Of a DNA stretch of 64,000 bases, positions 1 through 7,979 are shown piece after piece. The DNA lies in the NCBI GenBank assembly GCA_030447905.1, contig JAUJNZ010000003.1, positions 126,479 through 190,478 on the forward strand, written 5' to 3'. The DNA comes from Thermoleophilaceae bacterium. Lineage in GTDB: Bacteria > Actinomycetota > Thermoleophilia > Solirubrobacterales > Thermoleophilaceae. The notes beneath the pieces were generated by a model. That model ran no database searches, was not told the origin of the DNA, and saw only the letters and a program-made list of their open reading frames with translations. How positions within the stretch are numbered: the first letter of the stretch is position 1; every line of letters begins with the position of its first letter. The translations under genes were made by a program, and so were the position numbers.

Positions 1-1
1 G

Positions 2-868
2 ATGCCGAGGAGTAGGGTCGACGGCTGGAGCGAGCCGCTCGTCCTCAAGCTGATCGAGCGCCACGGCGGCAAGCGGCCTGAGCACATCCTCGAGGCGCAC
101 GCCGAGCGCCTACTGCGCGAGAGCGAGCAGGACACGCTGCCCGTCGACGTCGACCTCATCGCGTCGGTGCTCGGCATCCGCCGCCGAGTCGCTCCCTTCG
201 GGTTTGCGGGCCGTATCTACGCCGAGGAATCGGGGCAGCTCGTCATGGACCTCAACGCTGAGGACGGCGAGCCGCGGCGCCGCTTCACGGGGGCGCACGA
301 GCTCATGCACGTCGCCTTCCCCGGCTTCAAGCGCGAGGCGCGCTACCGCGCTGACACCTCGCCGGGCGCGAACCCACGCAACCGCGAGGAAGAGTATCTG
401 TGCGATCACGGGGCGGCGGCGCTGCTAATGCCGCGCCAGCTCGTAGCCGAAGGCTATCGGACCGACGACGGCCTCGACGCGGTCGAGGCGCTCGCGCGCG
501 ACGCCGAGGTGAGTCTGGAGGCGGCGGGGAACCGGCTCGTCTCGCTCTCCCCGACGCCGGCCGCCTTCCTGGTGCTGAAGATGACCCACAAGCCGGCCGA
601 CACACCTGCGCTCCGGCGCGGCGAGGACGTCCCTGAGCGGCTGCGGATGCGCTACGGCACGACCTCAAACCTCGACCTCTACGTGCCCCGCTTCAAGTCC
701 GCTCGCGAGAGCAGCGCTCTGTGCCGAGCGTGGGAGGGGTGGTCGACCGAGCGAGGGCTGGAACCGCTGCCCGGTGGGGAGCGGGCTGGCGCCTTCCGGG
801 TCGAGGCAAAGGCGTACGGTGCCGACGAGAACCGGCGCGTGCTCGCGATCGCCCGACCAGCCGCATAG
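2..868 (+). CDS. ImmA/IrrE-family metallopeptidase
   Basis: A 288-residue protein with the zinc-metallopeptidase signature HELMH at about residue 99, preceded by FTGA, and a later EEEYLCDHGAAALLMP stretch that carries the usual third metal-ligand region. In the ImmA/IrrE family this domain cleaves a partner repressor, as in the ICEBs1 ImmR/ImmA switch or the DdrO/IrrE pair. No adjacent intact repressor is visible; the nearest regulator is a C-terminal scrap of an MmyB-type regulator about 400 bases downstream. The ATG is at the very edge of the window, so an upstream start cannot be excluded. The partner and trigger are unknown. Confidence 0.85.
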   Translation: MPRSRVDGWSEPLVLKLIERHGGKRPEHILEAHAERLLRESEQDTLPVDVDLIASVLGIRRRVAPFGFAGRIYAEESGQLVMDLNAEDGEPRRRFTGAHELMHVAFPGFKREARYRADTSPGANPRNREEEYLCDHGAAALLMPRQLVAEGYRTDDGLDAVEALARDAEVSLEAAGNRLVSLSPTPAAFLVLKMTHKPADTPALRRGEDVPERLRMRYGTTSNLDLYVPRFKSARESSALCRAWEGWSTERGLEPLPGGERAGAFRVEAKAYGADENRRVLAIARPAA

Positions 869-1039
869 CGGTCCGCTCCCGTTGATCCGCCCTTGGAGGC
901 GCAAGTCATTGAGGGGCGGTGCTTTGCGACGCCGAGAGCCGATCTCCTCGCGCTCCCGACACACCGGTCCGTCGACGCGGAGTTCAGTCGCCCGGTGGGG
1001 TTCGTCCTGACCACGTCGATCACCGGTCGCATCCCGCAA

Positions 1040-1242
1040 CTCAATCTCCGTCGACGCGCTCCGCCCGTCATAGGTTGCCGACACGTCAAACCGTCGACGT
1101 CGACGAGGTCGCGGGCTACGCCGCCGCGGTGCGCGCCGAGGAGGTGGTAGGCGACGGCACGCTGCGCGGCGACGCGAAGGTCAAGCGCGTCGAGCGCGGT
1201 GGGCAGGCCGTCGGCGTGGACGTCAAGCGCGTGGGCGGCTGA
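1040..1242 (+). pseudogene. Unrecognised C-terminal coding fragment
   Basis: The frame ending at the TGA at 1240-1242 carries a coherent charged tail (DVDEVAGYAAAVRAEEVV and on to KRVGG). Upstream in the same frame the translation turns into arginine- and serine-rich nonsense, so this looks like the 3' end of a lost gene. I do not recognise the family. The rest of the stretch between 869 and 1257 shows no gene. Confidence 0.25.
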
Positions 1243-1257
1243 CGCCACTCGGGCCCC

Positions 1258-1415
1258 GATGACAACCCTCCCCGCCTCGCCGCTGACCCTCGACTGATGA
1301 TCGTCGCCTACACGGCCGAGCCGGGCTCGCGATCACACGAGGCCCTGAACCTGCTCGCTAGCTGGGCGGCGACAGAAGAGGCACACGAGACGGTCGACGG
1401 CGACGCTTCAGCTCT
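1258..1415 (+). pseudogene. C-terminal remnant of MmyB-type XRE regulator, cut by the IS
   Basis: The frame reads DPRLMIVAYTAEPGS followed by EALNLLASWAAT. This is the typical C-terminus of actinobacterial XRE regulators with an MmyB-like ligand-binding domain, where a 'VVYTAEPGSPS..ALRLLASW' ending is characteristic. The helix-turn-helix and most of the ligand domain are absent upstream. The frame runs into the left inverted repeat of the IS1595-family element at 1416, so the insertion probably fell near the 3' end of an already broken gene. No continuation is seen beyond the right end of the element. Confidence 0.55.
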
Positions 1416-1440
1416 CTCGGGATTGTGCACTTGACGCACG
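1416..1440 (+). repeat. Left terminal inverted repeat of the IS
   Basis: Reads TCGGGATTGTGCACTTGACG followed by CACGG. It matches the reverse complement of 3191-3215 at 24 of 25 positions; the single difference is G versus A at the ninth base. Confidence 0.85.
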
Positions 1441-1461
1441 GCAGGCTGTAAACTCCCGGAG

Positions 1462-2136
1462 ATGGGGGTCCTGTCCGTGCGCGCCCTGCGGAAGAACTTC
1501 GCGTTGGGACCGTTGGTTGCGCACCGCGCGCCGGAGGCGGTGTCGAAGCCGGAGCTTGAGCAGTCCGCTTGGGAGAGGGGTGTGGCGCAAGCTGCTAGTG
1601 CCATCGACCCCTATGGGCTTTTTGGTCCCCTTGTCACTGCGGCGGGCGGGTTCGCGGGGCCTCTAGTGGACGCGCTCCCGTTAGCTTGGCCGCTTCAGTC
1701 TCTCATAGGTGCCGTCATAGGAATCGGCGTGTACTGGTTGGTTCCGACGCTATGGGCTGTCGTTGTTGCCCTCCATGCGCCCTACGTTCAGCGCGACGAG
1801 GCTCGGACTCGGGTAGCCAGCTTGGAGTCGGCGCTAGAAAGATCCCATCAAGCCCTTGCGTCCGAGCAGCGGCACTCCCTCGCTAAACAGGAACTCACAC
1901 GGAGGCTCGCGGAAAGAGTCTCTCCCCCGGCTGACACCTTCTACGAAAAAGCACTGAGTATCAATGGGCCGGAACAGGCCAACAGGGGGGTCTCCGAGGA
2001 GATACGTAACATTCTAAGAGAACACGACCGAGACGATCTGATTCAGTTATTCGACTCCGCAGTCGGTGAGGGAAGCATCGACTTCGATACTTACCGCCAA
2101 GCCGTTGTAGGGGTCTTGACTAGCCCTGATTTCTAA
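1462..2136 (+). CDS. Passenger membrane protein with coiled coil, unknown function
   Basis: I do not recognise this 224-residue protein. After a soluble N-terminus of about 75 residues it has one strong membrane stretch around residues 76-110 (LIGAVIGIGVYWLVPTLWAVVVAL), then a charged helical region likely to form a coiled coil (RVASLESALERSHQALASEQ), then an acidic C-terminal domain. It starts 21 bases inside the left inverted repeat, after a weak GGAG, and its last 17 bases overlap the 3' end of the convergent transposase gene, so it lies wholly inside the IS. Its base composition looks lower in GC than the chromosomal genes around it, which fits import with the element. Confidence 0.6.
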   Translation: MGVLSVRALRKNFALGPLVAHRAPEAVSKPELEQSAWERGVAQAASAIDPYGLFGPLVTAAGGFAGPLVDALPLAWPLQSLIGAVIGIGVYWLVPTLWAVVVALHAPYVQRDEARTRVASLESALERSHQALASEQRHSLAKQELTRRLAERVSPPADTFYEKALSINGPEQANRGVSEEIRNILREHDRDDLIQLFDSAVGEGSIDFDTYRQAVVGVLTSPDF

Positions 2137-3027
2137 TGAGCTTTTGGTACGGCAACGCTTCCCCATGAACCAGCACAAGCAGCGTGTCACGGAAGAGGTA
2201 GGGGTTCTCCCGGTTGTTGAAGCGGAACTCCATCTCGTCCAGGTAGGCGGGCAGGTGCTTCGAGCTGATTTGGTGATAGCTGCCGACGATCCCGCGCTTG
2301 AAGAGCGACCAGACGCCCTCAACCGTGTTGGTGTGAACGTCGGCGCGGACGTACTCGTGGGCGGAGTGATTGACCGTCTCGTGGCGTGTGTCCTCGTCCC
2401 CGATCCCCTGATAGCCGATCCACTCGTCGGTGTAGATCGCCTCGGCCTCATCGGCGACGTGCTGCCGGATGAACCCGTGGAGCGTTCCCTTGCTCCGGTC
2501 GCGGACGACTCGCAGTCGGACTTCCCGCCGCGCTCGGCGACTCCCGCGACCGGCGGGTTGTCCTCGTCGCGGTAGCGGCCTCGGCCGACACCGAAGCGGC
2601 GACCAGCGACGAACGTCTCGTCGGCCTCCACGATCCCGCGCAGGAGCGGCTGGTCGTCGTCTCCCATCGCGTCCCGGATGCGATGGGAGAGGTACCACGC
2701 GGTCCTATAGGCCACCCTCAGCATCCGCTGAAGCTGCTTCGCCGAGATGCCCTTCTTCGACTCCGTGACGAGGTACGTCGCCATGAACCACTTGGTCAGC
2801 GGCAGGTGGGAGTCGTGGAAGAGCGTCCCCGTCGTCACCGAGAAGCGGTAGCGGCAGTCGTTGCAGTCGAGCTGGTTGCGCGTCGTTATGCGAGAGACGC
2901 TCTCCGACTCGCAGCGTGGGCACTTGACGCCTTCCGGCCAGCGAAGCTCTTCGAGGTAGGCACGGCACTTCTCTTCGGTGCCGAACCGCTCGACAAGCTT
3001 GGGCAGGTTCATATTCGCAACGTCCAC
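2120..3027 (-). pseudogene. IS1595-family transposase, frameshifted
   Basis: The N-terminal part carries a zinc ribbon (CPRCES, then CNDC) and the first catalytic block (VEADETFVAGRR). The C-terminal part carries IYTDEWIGY and HTNTVEGVWSLFKRG, the remaining DDE-type catalytic blocks of the ISXO2/IS1595 transposase domain. The two parts lie in different frames and join at about 2520, where one base seems to be missing: reading AAGTCC as AAGGTCC restores GKVRLRVVRD. The start is GTG at 3027, five bases after an AGGAG that lies in a palindrome shared with the divergent small ORF. As sequenced it is probably inactive. Confidence 0.85.
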
Positions 3028-3039
3028 GGAGGCTCCTAG

Positions 3040-3183
3040 ATGGCGAAGAAAAAGGCCGACGAACTGACGACCGAGGAGGCCATGCGCCGCCTCTTCCCGA
3101 AGAAGGTCCGCGAGGCCCTAAAAAGCGAGGCTGAGCGGGCGAAAAAGGTTCCGAAGCCGTCCACTAAGAAGGACTCTACATGA
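3040..3183 (+). CDS. 47-residue basic IS passenger protein
   Basis: The ATG at 3040 follows GGAGG with seven bases between, and the frame ends at TGA 3181-3183, just before the right inverted repeat. The product (MAKKKADELTTEEAMRRLFP..., ending TKKDST) is lysine-rich and mostly helical. It is transcribed divergently from the transposase, and the two genes share the ribosome-binding palindrome GGAGGCTCCT read from opposite strands. I recall similar small 'AKKK...LFP' proteins beside other IS1595-type transposases; their role is unknown. Confidence 0.55.
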   Translation: MAKKKADELTTEEAMRRLFPKKVREALKSEAERAKKVPKPSTKKDST

Positions 3184-3190
3184 GATTGGC

Positions 3191-3215
3191 CCGTGCGTCA
3201 AGTGCATAATCCCGA
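3191..3215 (-). repeat. Right terminal inverted repeat of the IS
   Basis: Inverted copy of 1416-1440 with one mismatch. The 8 bases outside it do not match the 8 bases outside the left end. Confidence 0.85.
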
Positions 3216-3678
3216 CACGTCTGAGCCCGACGCGCAACAAGGCGGGTCCTCGGCGACGAGGTGACCTGCAGCACGGTCTAGCGTGCCGATTCGTGCTGTC
3301 GCGTGCTCTGAACCGCCTCGCTGGCCATGCAAGCGACGCTTCTCCTTCGCGCGGAGGCTGTCGCACAAAGCCTGAAGCGGCTTTGCACAGTCAGCGAGCG
3401 GGGATTGCGACCACCGGGGCAGTGGCACATCTCGCGCATTGCGATGGTGAGCTGACGGGAGGGCATCACGCTCGCTCATGGTCCGGGGCGACAGCCCAAT
3501 CGGCGTAAACCGAGACGCCTGCTCGGCACCATGACCCGGGAGAGGCCTCGCCTCCCGGTCCGCCGGGACGGGAGGAGAGGCCTAAGGGCGGCCTGACGAT
3601 GCCTAGGTGTGGTCCAGGGCGGGAGCGGCGTCCGCTCCGACCCCTCAACGGCTCTCGCAGTCCTAGTTGAGGTCCAAG
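3216..3678. other. No recognisable gene
   Basis: Several short open frames exist on both strands but none gives a coherent protein. A GC-rich region near 3540-3620 can form local hairpins. I assign nothing here. Confidence 0.4.
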
Positions 3679-4944
3679 TCAGTCGTAAGGGTCAATGCCC
3701 ATCTCTTCGAGGAAGATCGACGGTGGCTTACGGAAGCCGCGATACTGCTCGATCCGTGTCAGGGTGAGGTGTGTCTCGGCGCGGCAGACGCCGACAAAGC
3801 ACGCACGGCGCTCCTCGCTCAGCGCCGCTTCCGTCTTGGTGCGGTGGTCGGGGAGCGTCCCTTGCTCGAGCCCGACGATGTAAACCTGTGGCCATTGAAG
3901 ACCCTTCGTTCGGTGCAGCGAGGCGACCTTGACGCCGCCGCCAGCGGTCGGGGCCAGGCCCATGCCACCGAGTGTCAGCTCTGACAGGACGTGCTCGAGC
4001 GTGAACTCGGGGTCGTCGGCTTCGAGCGCGACGACCGCCTCGACGATCGGCGTCATTGCGTCCGCGAGCTCTGCGTCGAGCGCGGTCGCGCAGAGTTGGG
4101 CATGTGCGATCACGGCGCTCGGCGGAGCGTCGCCGTAGGCGAGATCGCGAAGGCGTAGAAGCTCGGGGACGGCGGGCCCGTCCGCCTCCTGCTCCAGAAA
4201 CGCCTGCACGTTCCGCTCGCCGGTTTCGGCGACGTCGAGAAGCTCGCAGAGCTTCTTCGCCTGGCGGTCGTTCAGGCTGGCGCGGAGCAGTGACAAGATC
4301 ACGCCGAGCATCTGTCGCTCTGGCGGCTCGAACGCCTCGCCCAGCCAATTGGTCGTCTGTACCCCGGCGCGTTCGAGCGTCTCGAGGATCGGCCTCGCGC
4401 GCCAGGCCGCGCGCGCGAGGACGCTGATGTCGGCGGGTTCCACTCCCTCGTGCTCGATCAGCGACTGGATCTCGCGCGCGATCGAGGCAGCCTCAGCCTC
4501 TTCGTCGCGGAACGCCCGGTGCCGGACCTCGCCGCCTTCGTAGACCTGGCGCATCTGGCGGCCGCTCGCCTGGGGATCAGCAGCGATGAGCCGGTTCGCG
4601 TGCGGGATGACCGCCTCGCGGCAGCGGTAGTTGAAGGTCAGGGGATACTCGCGCGCGCCGAGCGCAACGATGAAGCGTCGGATGTTCTCGGCCTCGGCGC
4701 CGGCGAAGCGGAAGATGGCTTGATCGTCATCGGCGAAGACGCTGACAGTTGTGACGTGCTCGGAGAGCGCCTTGACGATTGCGAACTGCGCGGCGTTCGT
4801 GTCTTGGAATTCGTCGACCAGCAAATGACTGAAGCGCACCCCCGTAGGCTTCGGCGATCTCGCCGTGCTGCTCGAATAGGTCGGCCGTGTAGACGATGAG
4901 GTCGTCGAAGTCGACGACGCGCGCCGCGCGCTTCGCGGCACCCC
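3679..4944 (-). pseudogene. UvrD/Rep-family helicase, 5'-truncated and frameshifted
   Basis: Superfamily 1 helicase motifs are present in order: VVDFDDL, motif II VDEFQDTN, motif III DDDQAIFRFAGAE, motif IV LTFNYRCR, motif V ASLHRTKGLQW, and motif VI RRACFVGVCRAE, ending at MGIDPYD. The Walker A motif and the whole N-terminal 1A region are missing: homology starts at about 4944, where it abuts the P-type ATPase remnant. A one-base excess in the C5 run at about 4840-4844 throws EAYG out of frame with VRFSHLLVDEFQD. The truncated protein could not bind ATP. Confidence 0.85.
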
Positions 4945-5714
4945 TTCTCTCGCCCGAAGCGGCGCAAACGAAGCGAGTTGGACACCACGCTCACCGACGA
5001 GAGGGCCATCGCCCCCGCGGCGATCACCGGGCTGAGGAGCCCGACCGCGGCGAGCGGGAGGGCTGCCGTGTTGTAGCCGAAGGCCCAGCCGAGGTTCTGG
5101 CGGATGACGCGCAGGGTACGGCGGGACAGGTCGAGCGCCGTGACCACGCCCCGCAGGTTGCCCGAGACGAGCGTGAGGTCGGAGGCCTCTATCGCCACGT
5201 CCGTCCCGGTGCCGATCGAGATGCCGAGGTCGGCCTGAGCCAGGGCGGGAGCGTCGTTGATGCCGTCGCCGACCATGGCGACCATCCGTCCGCCTGCCTG
5301 GAGCTTGCGAACTTCGTCGACCTTGTCCTCCGGCAGGACCTCAGCGAGCATCCGGTCGATCCCGAGCTCACCGGCGATCGCCCCCGCGGTGCGGCGGTTG
5401 TCGCCCGTGATCATCGCCACCTCGAGCCCGCGCGCCTTCAGCGCTCCCGCGACCTCCGCCGCCTCGTCCTTGAGCGTGTCGCCGACCGCGAGGGCGCCCC
5501 GAGCGCGCCCCGCCCAGCCGACGAAGACCGCGGTGAGGCCGAGCGCCTCGAGGCGGTCCACCTCCTCCCCGAGCGCCGCCGACACCGCTATCCCGCGGTC
5601 AGCCAGGAACTTGCGCCGGCCGACGTAGACCTGGACCTCTTCGACGGTCGCCTCGACCCCGTGGCCGGCCAGTGCGATGAAGCCGCTCGCACCGGGAACG
5701 GAAACGCCGTGCTC
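4945..5714 (-). pseudogene. Heavy-metal P-type ATPase, C-terminal fragment
   Basis: The frame gives the C-terminal half of a P1B ATPase. It begins in the ATP-binding domain (FIALAGHGVEATV, the HP-type loop with His replaced by GHGV), then MITGDNRRTA, the hinge MVGDGINDAPALAQADLGIS, and the final membrane segments to ALSSVSVVSNSLRLRRF. The phosphorylation motif DKTGT, the CPC channel and all N-terminal membrane helices are missing. An in-frame stop lies at 5715-5717, and the 3' end runs directly into the helicase remnant. It belongs to the copper/silver/cadmium exporter group and lies next to the metal-resistance module, suggesting it was once part of it. Confidence 0.8.
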
Positions 5715-5947
5715 TCACGGGAAGCACACCACGGCCAGGGCAAAGTCGCTGAAGAGCTCACGGGCGGCCCGCCCGTTCGACAAGCCCATTCGGACGCCCG
5801 GCTCGGTCCAGCCGCGTCACCGTCGCCGACCCCGGCGTGCCGCCGATGACGGCCGGGGCCGCGGGGGCGAGCGGCGGGAAACCGTGAGAGGAAAGCGACG
5901 AGGCACGGCCCGGGAGGAAGCTCGAGGTTGGACGCACAGACGCCGTC

Positions 5948-6901
5948 TCACTCGCCCGGCCCGCCGGTCGCCGTGACCACAGGCTCGGGGGCCGCCGGCT
6001 CCGGGGACACCGTCGCTTCTTCGGCGGCCTCTCTGCCGGCCCGCCTGCGCGATCCTCGGGGGGCGCTTGCGCCAAGCAGGACGGCGCCGAGAATGATGAG
6101 GCCCACCAGGATGATCGCGAACGCTCCGACATTATCGCTGAAGAACGTCCCCAGATTGGATACAACGCCGCGACTTAGATCCGCCGCCAGGCTGGATCCG
6201 CCGGACTCACCGTCGAGGACGCCAGGTAGCCAGTAGAGGATGAGGTAAGCGCCGGACGCGGCTAGCAGCAGGCCGGAGACGCGGCCGACGATCGGCAGCA
6301 GGCGCCCCAGCCAGCGGGCCAACACTCCCTGAGCAAGGGCGGCCGACAAGGACAGCGAGACGAGCACGGTCGCGCTGCCGGCCGTGTAGGCGCCGAAGAC
6401 GAGGAGCGTTGCCAGCGGGCCGGGCGCGGCTGCCGCCTGGCTCACGACGACGAGGAAGGTGGCGAGCGTGCAGGACACCGACGCGACCGCGTAGCCCATC
6501 CCGAACAGGGCCACCCGGCGGTATCCGCTCTGGTCGCCAGCCGGCAGTCGCAGCCGACTCGCCCGCGGGATGCCGACGTGGCGGCCAGCAGCTAGCGCGA
6601 CGCCGACCACCGTCAGGACCGCCCCGATCACCAGCGCGAGCCACGGGACGGCACCGAGGAAGAACCGCAGCCCCGCGGCGATCAGCAGCCCGGCGAACAC
6701 GAGCATCCCAGCAAAACCCGCGCTGAGCACCACCCCTACCGAGAAACCGTCCGAGGCGCGGGCGAGCGGCGACCGCCTCTGCGTTGTCTGCCCGTCGTGC
6801 CCCAGGTAGAGCCCCAGAAAGCTCGGCAGCATCGCGAACCCGCAGGGGTTGACGGTTGCCAGCAGTCCTGCGGCGAACGCCAAGGTCACCGAACCGCTCA
6901 C
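5948..6901 (-). CDS. CcdA/DsbD-family cytochrome c biogenesis membrane protein
   Basis: A 317-residue protein with about seven hydrophobic segments. The paired cysteines of the family are present: the first in TVNPCGFAMLPSF, the second in the AVASVSCTLATF segment. CcdA passes electrons from cytoplasmic thioredoxin across the membrane to an extracytoplasmic thiol-disulphide protein. GTG at 6901 is chosen because the transmembrane helix begins directly after it and the upstream gene ends 19 bases earlier. The C-terminal tail is arginine-, glutamate- and proline-rich. The likely partner is the thioredoxin-like protein immediately upstream, in the same operon. Confidence 0.85.
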   Translation of the reverse strand: MSGSVTLAFAAGLLATVNPCGFAMLPSFLGLYLGHDGQTTQRRSPLARASDGFSVGVVLSAGFAGMLVFAGLLIAAGLRFFLGAVPWLALVIGAVLTVVGVALAAGRHVGIPRASRLRLPAGDQSGYRRVALFGMGYAVASVSCTLATFLVVVSQAAAAPGPLATLLVFGAYTAGSATVLVSLSLSAALAQGVLARWLGRLLPIVGRVSGLLLAASGAYLILYWLPGVLDGESGGSSLAADLSRGVVSNLGTFFSDNVGAFAIILVGLIILGAVLLGASAPRGSRRRAGREAAEEATVSPEPAAPEPVVTATGGPGE

Positions 6902-6920
6902 GCTACACTCCCGACATCGT

Positions 6921-7555
6921 TTAGGAGGCGCCCGCCTTGTGGACGGCCGAGGCAATCGCGGCGGGGTCGCTGTCGATTCCACGGAAGACCACGCGCCCGC
7001 GAGCGTCGTAGACCACGCTTGTCCCCAACGCCGCGACCTGCAAGTCGCTCGCCAGCGCACCGGTTCGATCCCACGCCATCGGGTACGGCGGGCTGCCGGC
7101 CGCACGGCGATAGTCCCGCATCTTGGCAACCGAGTCGGTGGGGTCGATGCTGACCACGAGAGCGTCCATACTGGCTCCCAGGCGTCGCTTGAGGTTGCCG
7201 AGATCGGCCGCCTGCTGGACACAGCTTGTACACGAGCTCGCCGTGAAGAGCAAGACCCCGGGCTTGCCGTCAGGGCGGGTCAACCGGCGACCGTCGAGAT
7301 CGGTGAGCTCGAACCGCTCGATCGCCTGAGCGGCGTCTGAGGCGCCGCTCGGGCGTGTGTCAACCGGCGCCGCGTTCGTTCTCGATTCTTCAGCTCCCGG
7401 ACCGCCGCTGCGATGACGGCTAGTCCGAGCGTCAGCCCCGCGCCGAGCGCTACCCACACCGCCAGCCGGCGTTTCGATCGCCCACGGCCGGTCGCAGGCC
7501 GCTCTTCAGGACGGTGTGCGCGATCGCCCTGAGGCGCCTGTCCTACCTCGCTCAT
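6921..7555 (-). pseudogene. Membrane-anchored thioredoxin-like protein, frameshifted
   Basis: The N-terminal frame starts at ATG 7555, after AGGAG, and has a charged segment then one membrane helix (LAVWVALGAGLTLGLAVIAA). The second frame carries a redoxin domain with FELTDLDGRRL and the active-site CTSC in TASSCTSCVQQ, ending 19 bases before ccdA. They join at about 7385, where one base is out of register, so this is one TlpA/ResA-like gene interrupted by a single indel. With CcdA it would form an extracytoplasmic thiol-reducing pair. The indel may be real decay or a sequencing error. Confidence 0.75.
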
Positions 7556-7979
7556 ACCGTGGAGCTCCTCTCGCTGTCGCCTCCCGCTCGTGTGTGTCGT
7601 GCGAACCGCCCCGGCGCGGGTATCACGGCAACGGCGGTTCATCTTCGAGCTCGCTCAACGCTCGCGCGAGGGAGCCTAACATAATGAGTTACTGATATGG
7701 CGAAAGCCGAACCTGAGGGTTGAGAGTGCGTGATGCCCCTGGCCGACCGCGCCGCTGCACGGAAGATCTGCCCCAGCGCTGTATCGCAGCCCCTTCGAGA
7801 TTGGCCGCGCGCGACGATCTGGCAGCCTGCCTGCGGCGCCTCGAGCGCCGCGAAGGCTCGTCGAGTCGGCGTGTCTCGGCTCTCAAGCGGCCTTATGTCC
7901 GAGGGTCACCTGCCTCGGAAGTGATATCAGGATCGGCTAATGTAGGCTCAAAGGCGCCGGCACAACTCGAGGAGGCGAC
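7556..7979. promoter_or_regulatory. Divergent promoter region of the mercury module
   Basis: This gap separates the leftward redoxin/ccdA pair from the rightward merA-merF-arsR genes and holds no coherent ORF. A perfect palindrome TGATATCA lies at 7922-7929, about 50 bases before merA, and a half match (CTGATATGG) lies near 7692. These are candidate ArsR-type operator elements, but the assignment is inference. A strong AGGAGG-like sequence sits just before the merA ATG. Confidence 0.4.

Larger units (their letters stand above)
1416..3215. mobile_element. IS1595-family insertion sequence with two passenger ORFs
   Basis: The element is bounded by inverted repeats at 1416-1440 and 3191-3215. 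Its inner genes are a frameshifted IS1595-type transposase on the minus strand, a 224-residue membrane protein on the plus strand at the left end, and a 47-residue basic protein on the plus strand at the right end. The length, about 1.8 kb, is large for a simple IS and is explained by the passengers; some IS1595 groups are known to carry passenger genes. I could not find a convincing 8-bp target duplication, which suggests decay or rearrangement since insertion. Confidence 0.8.
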
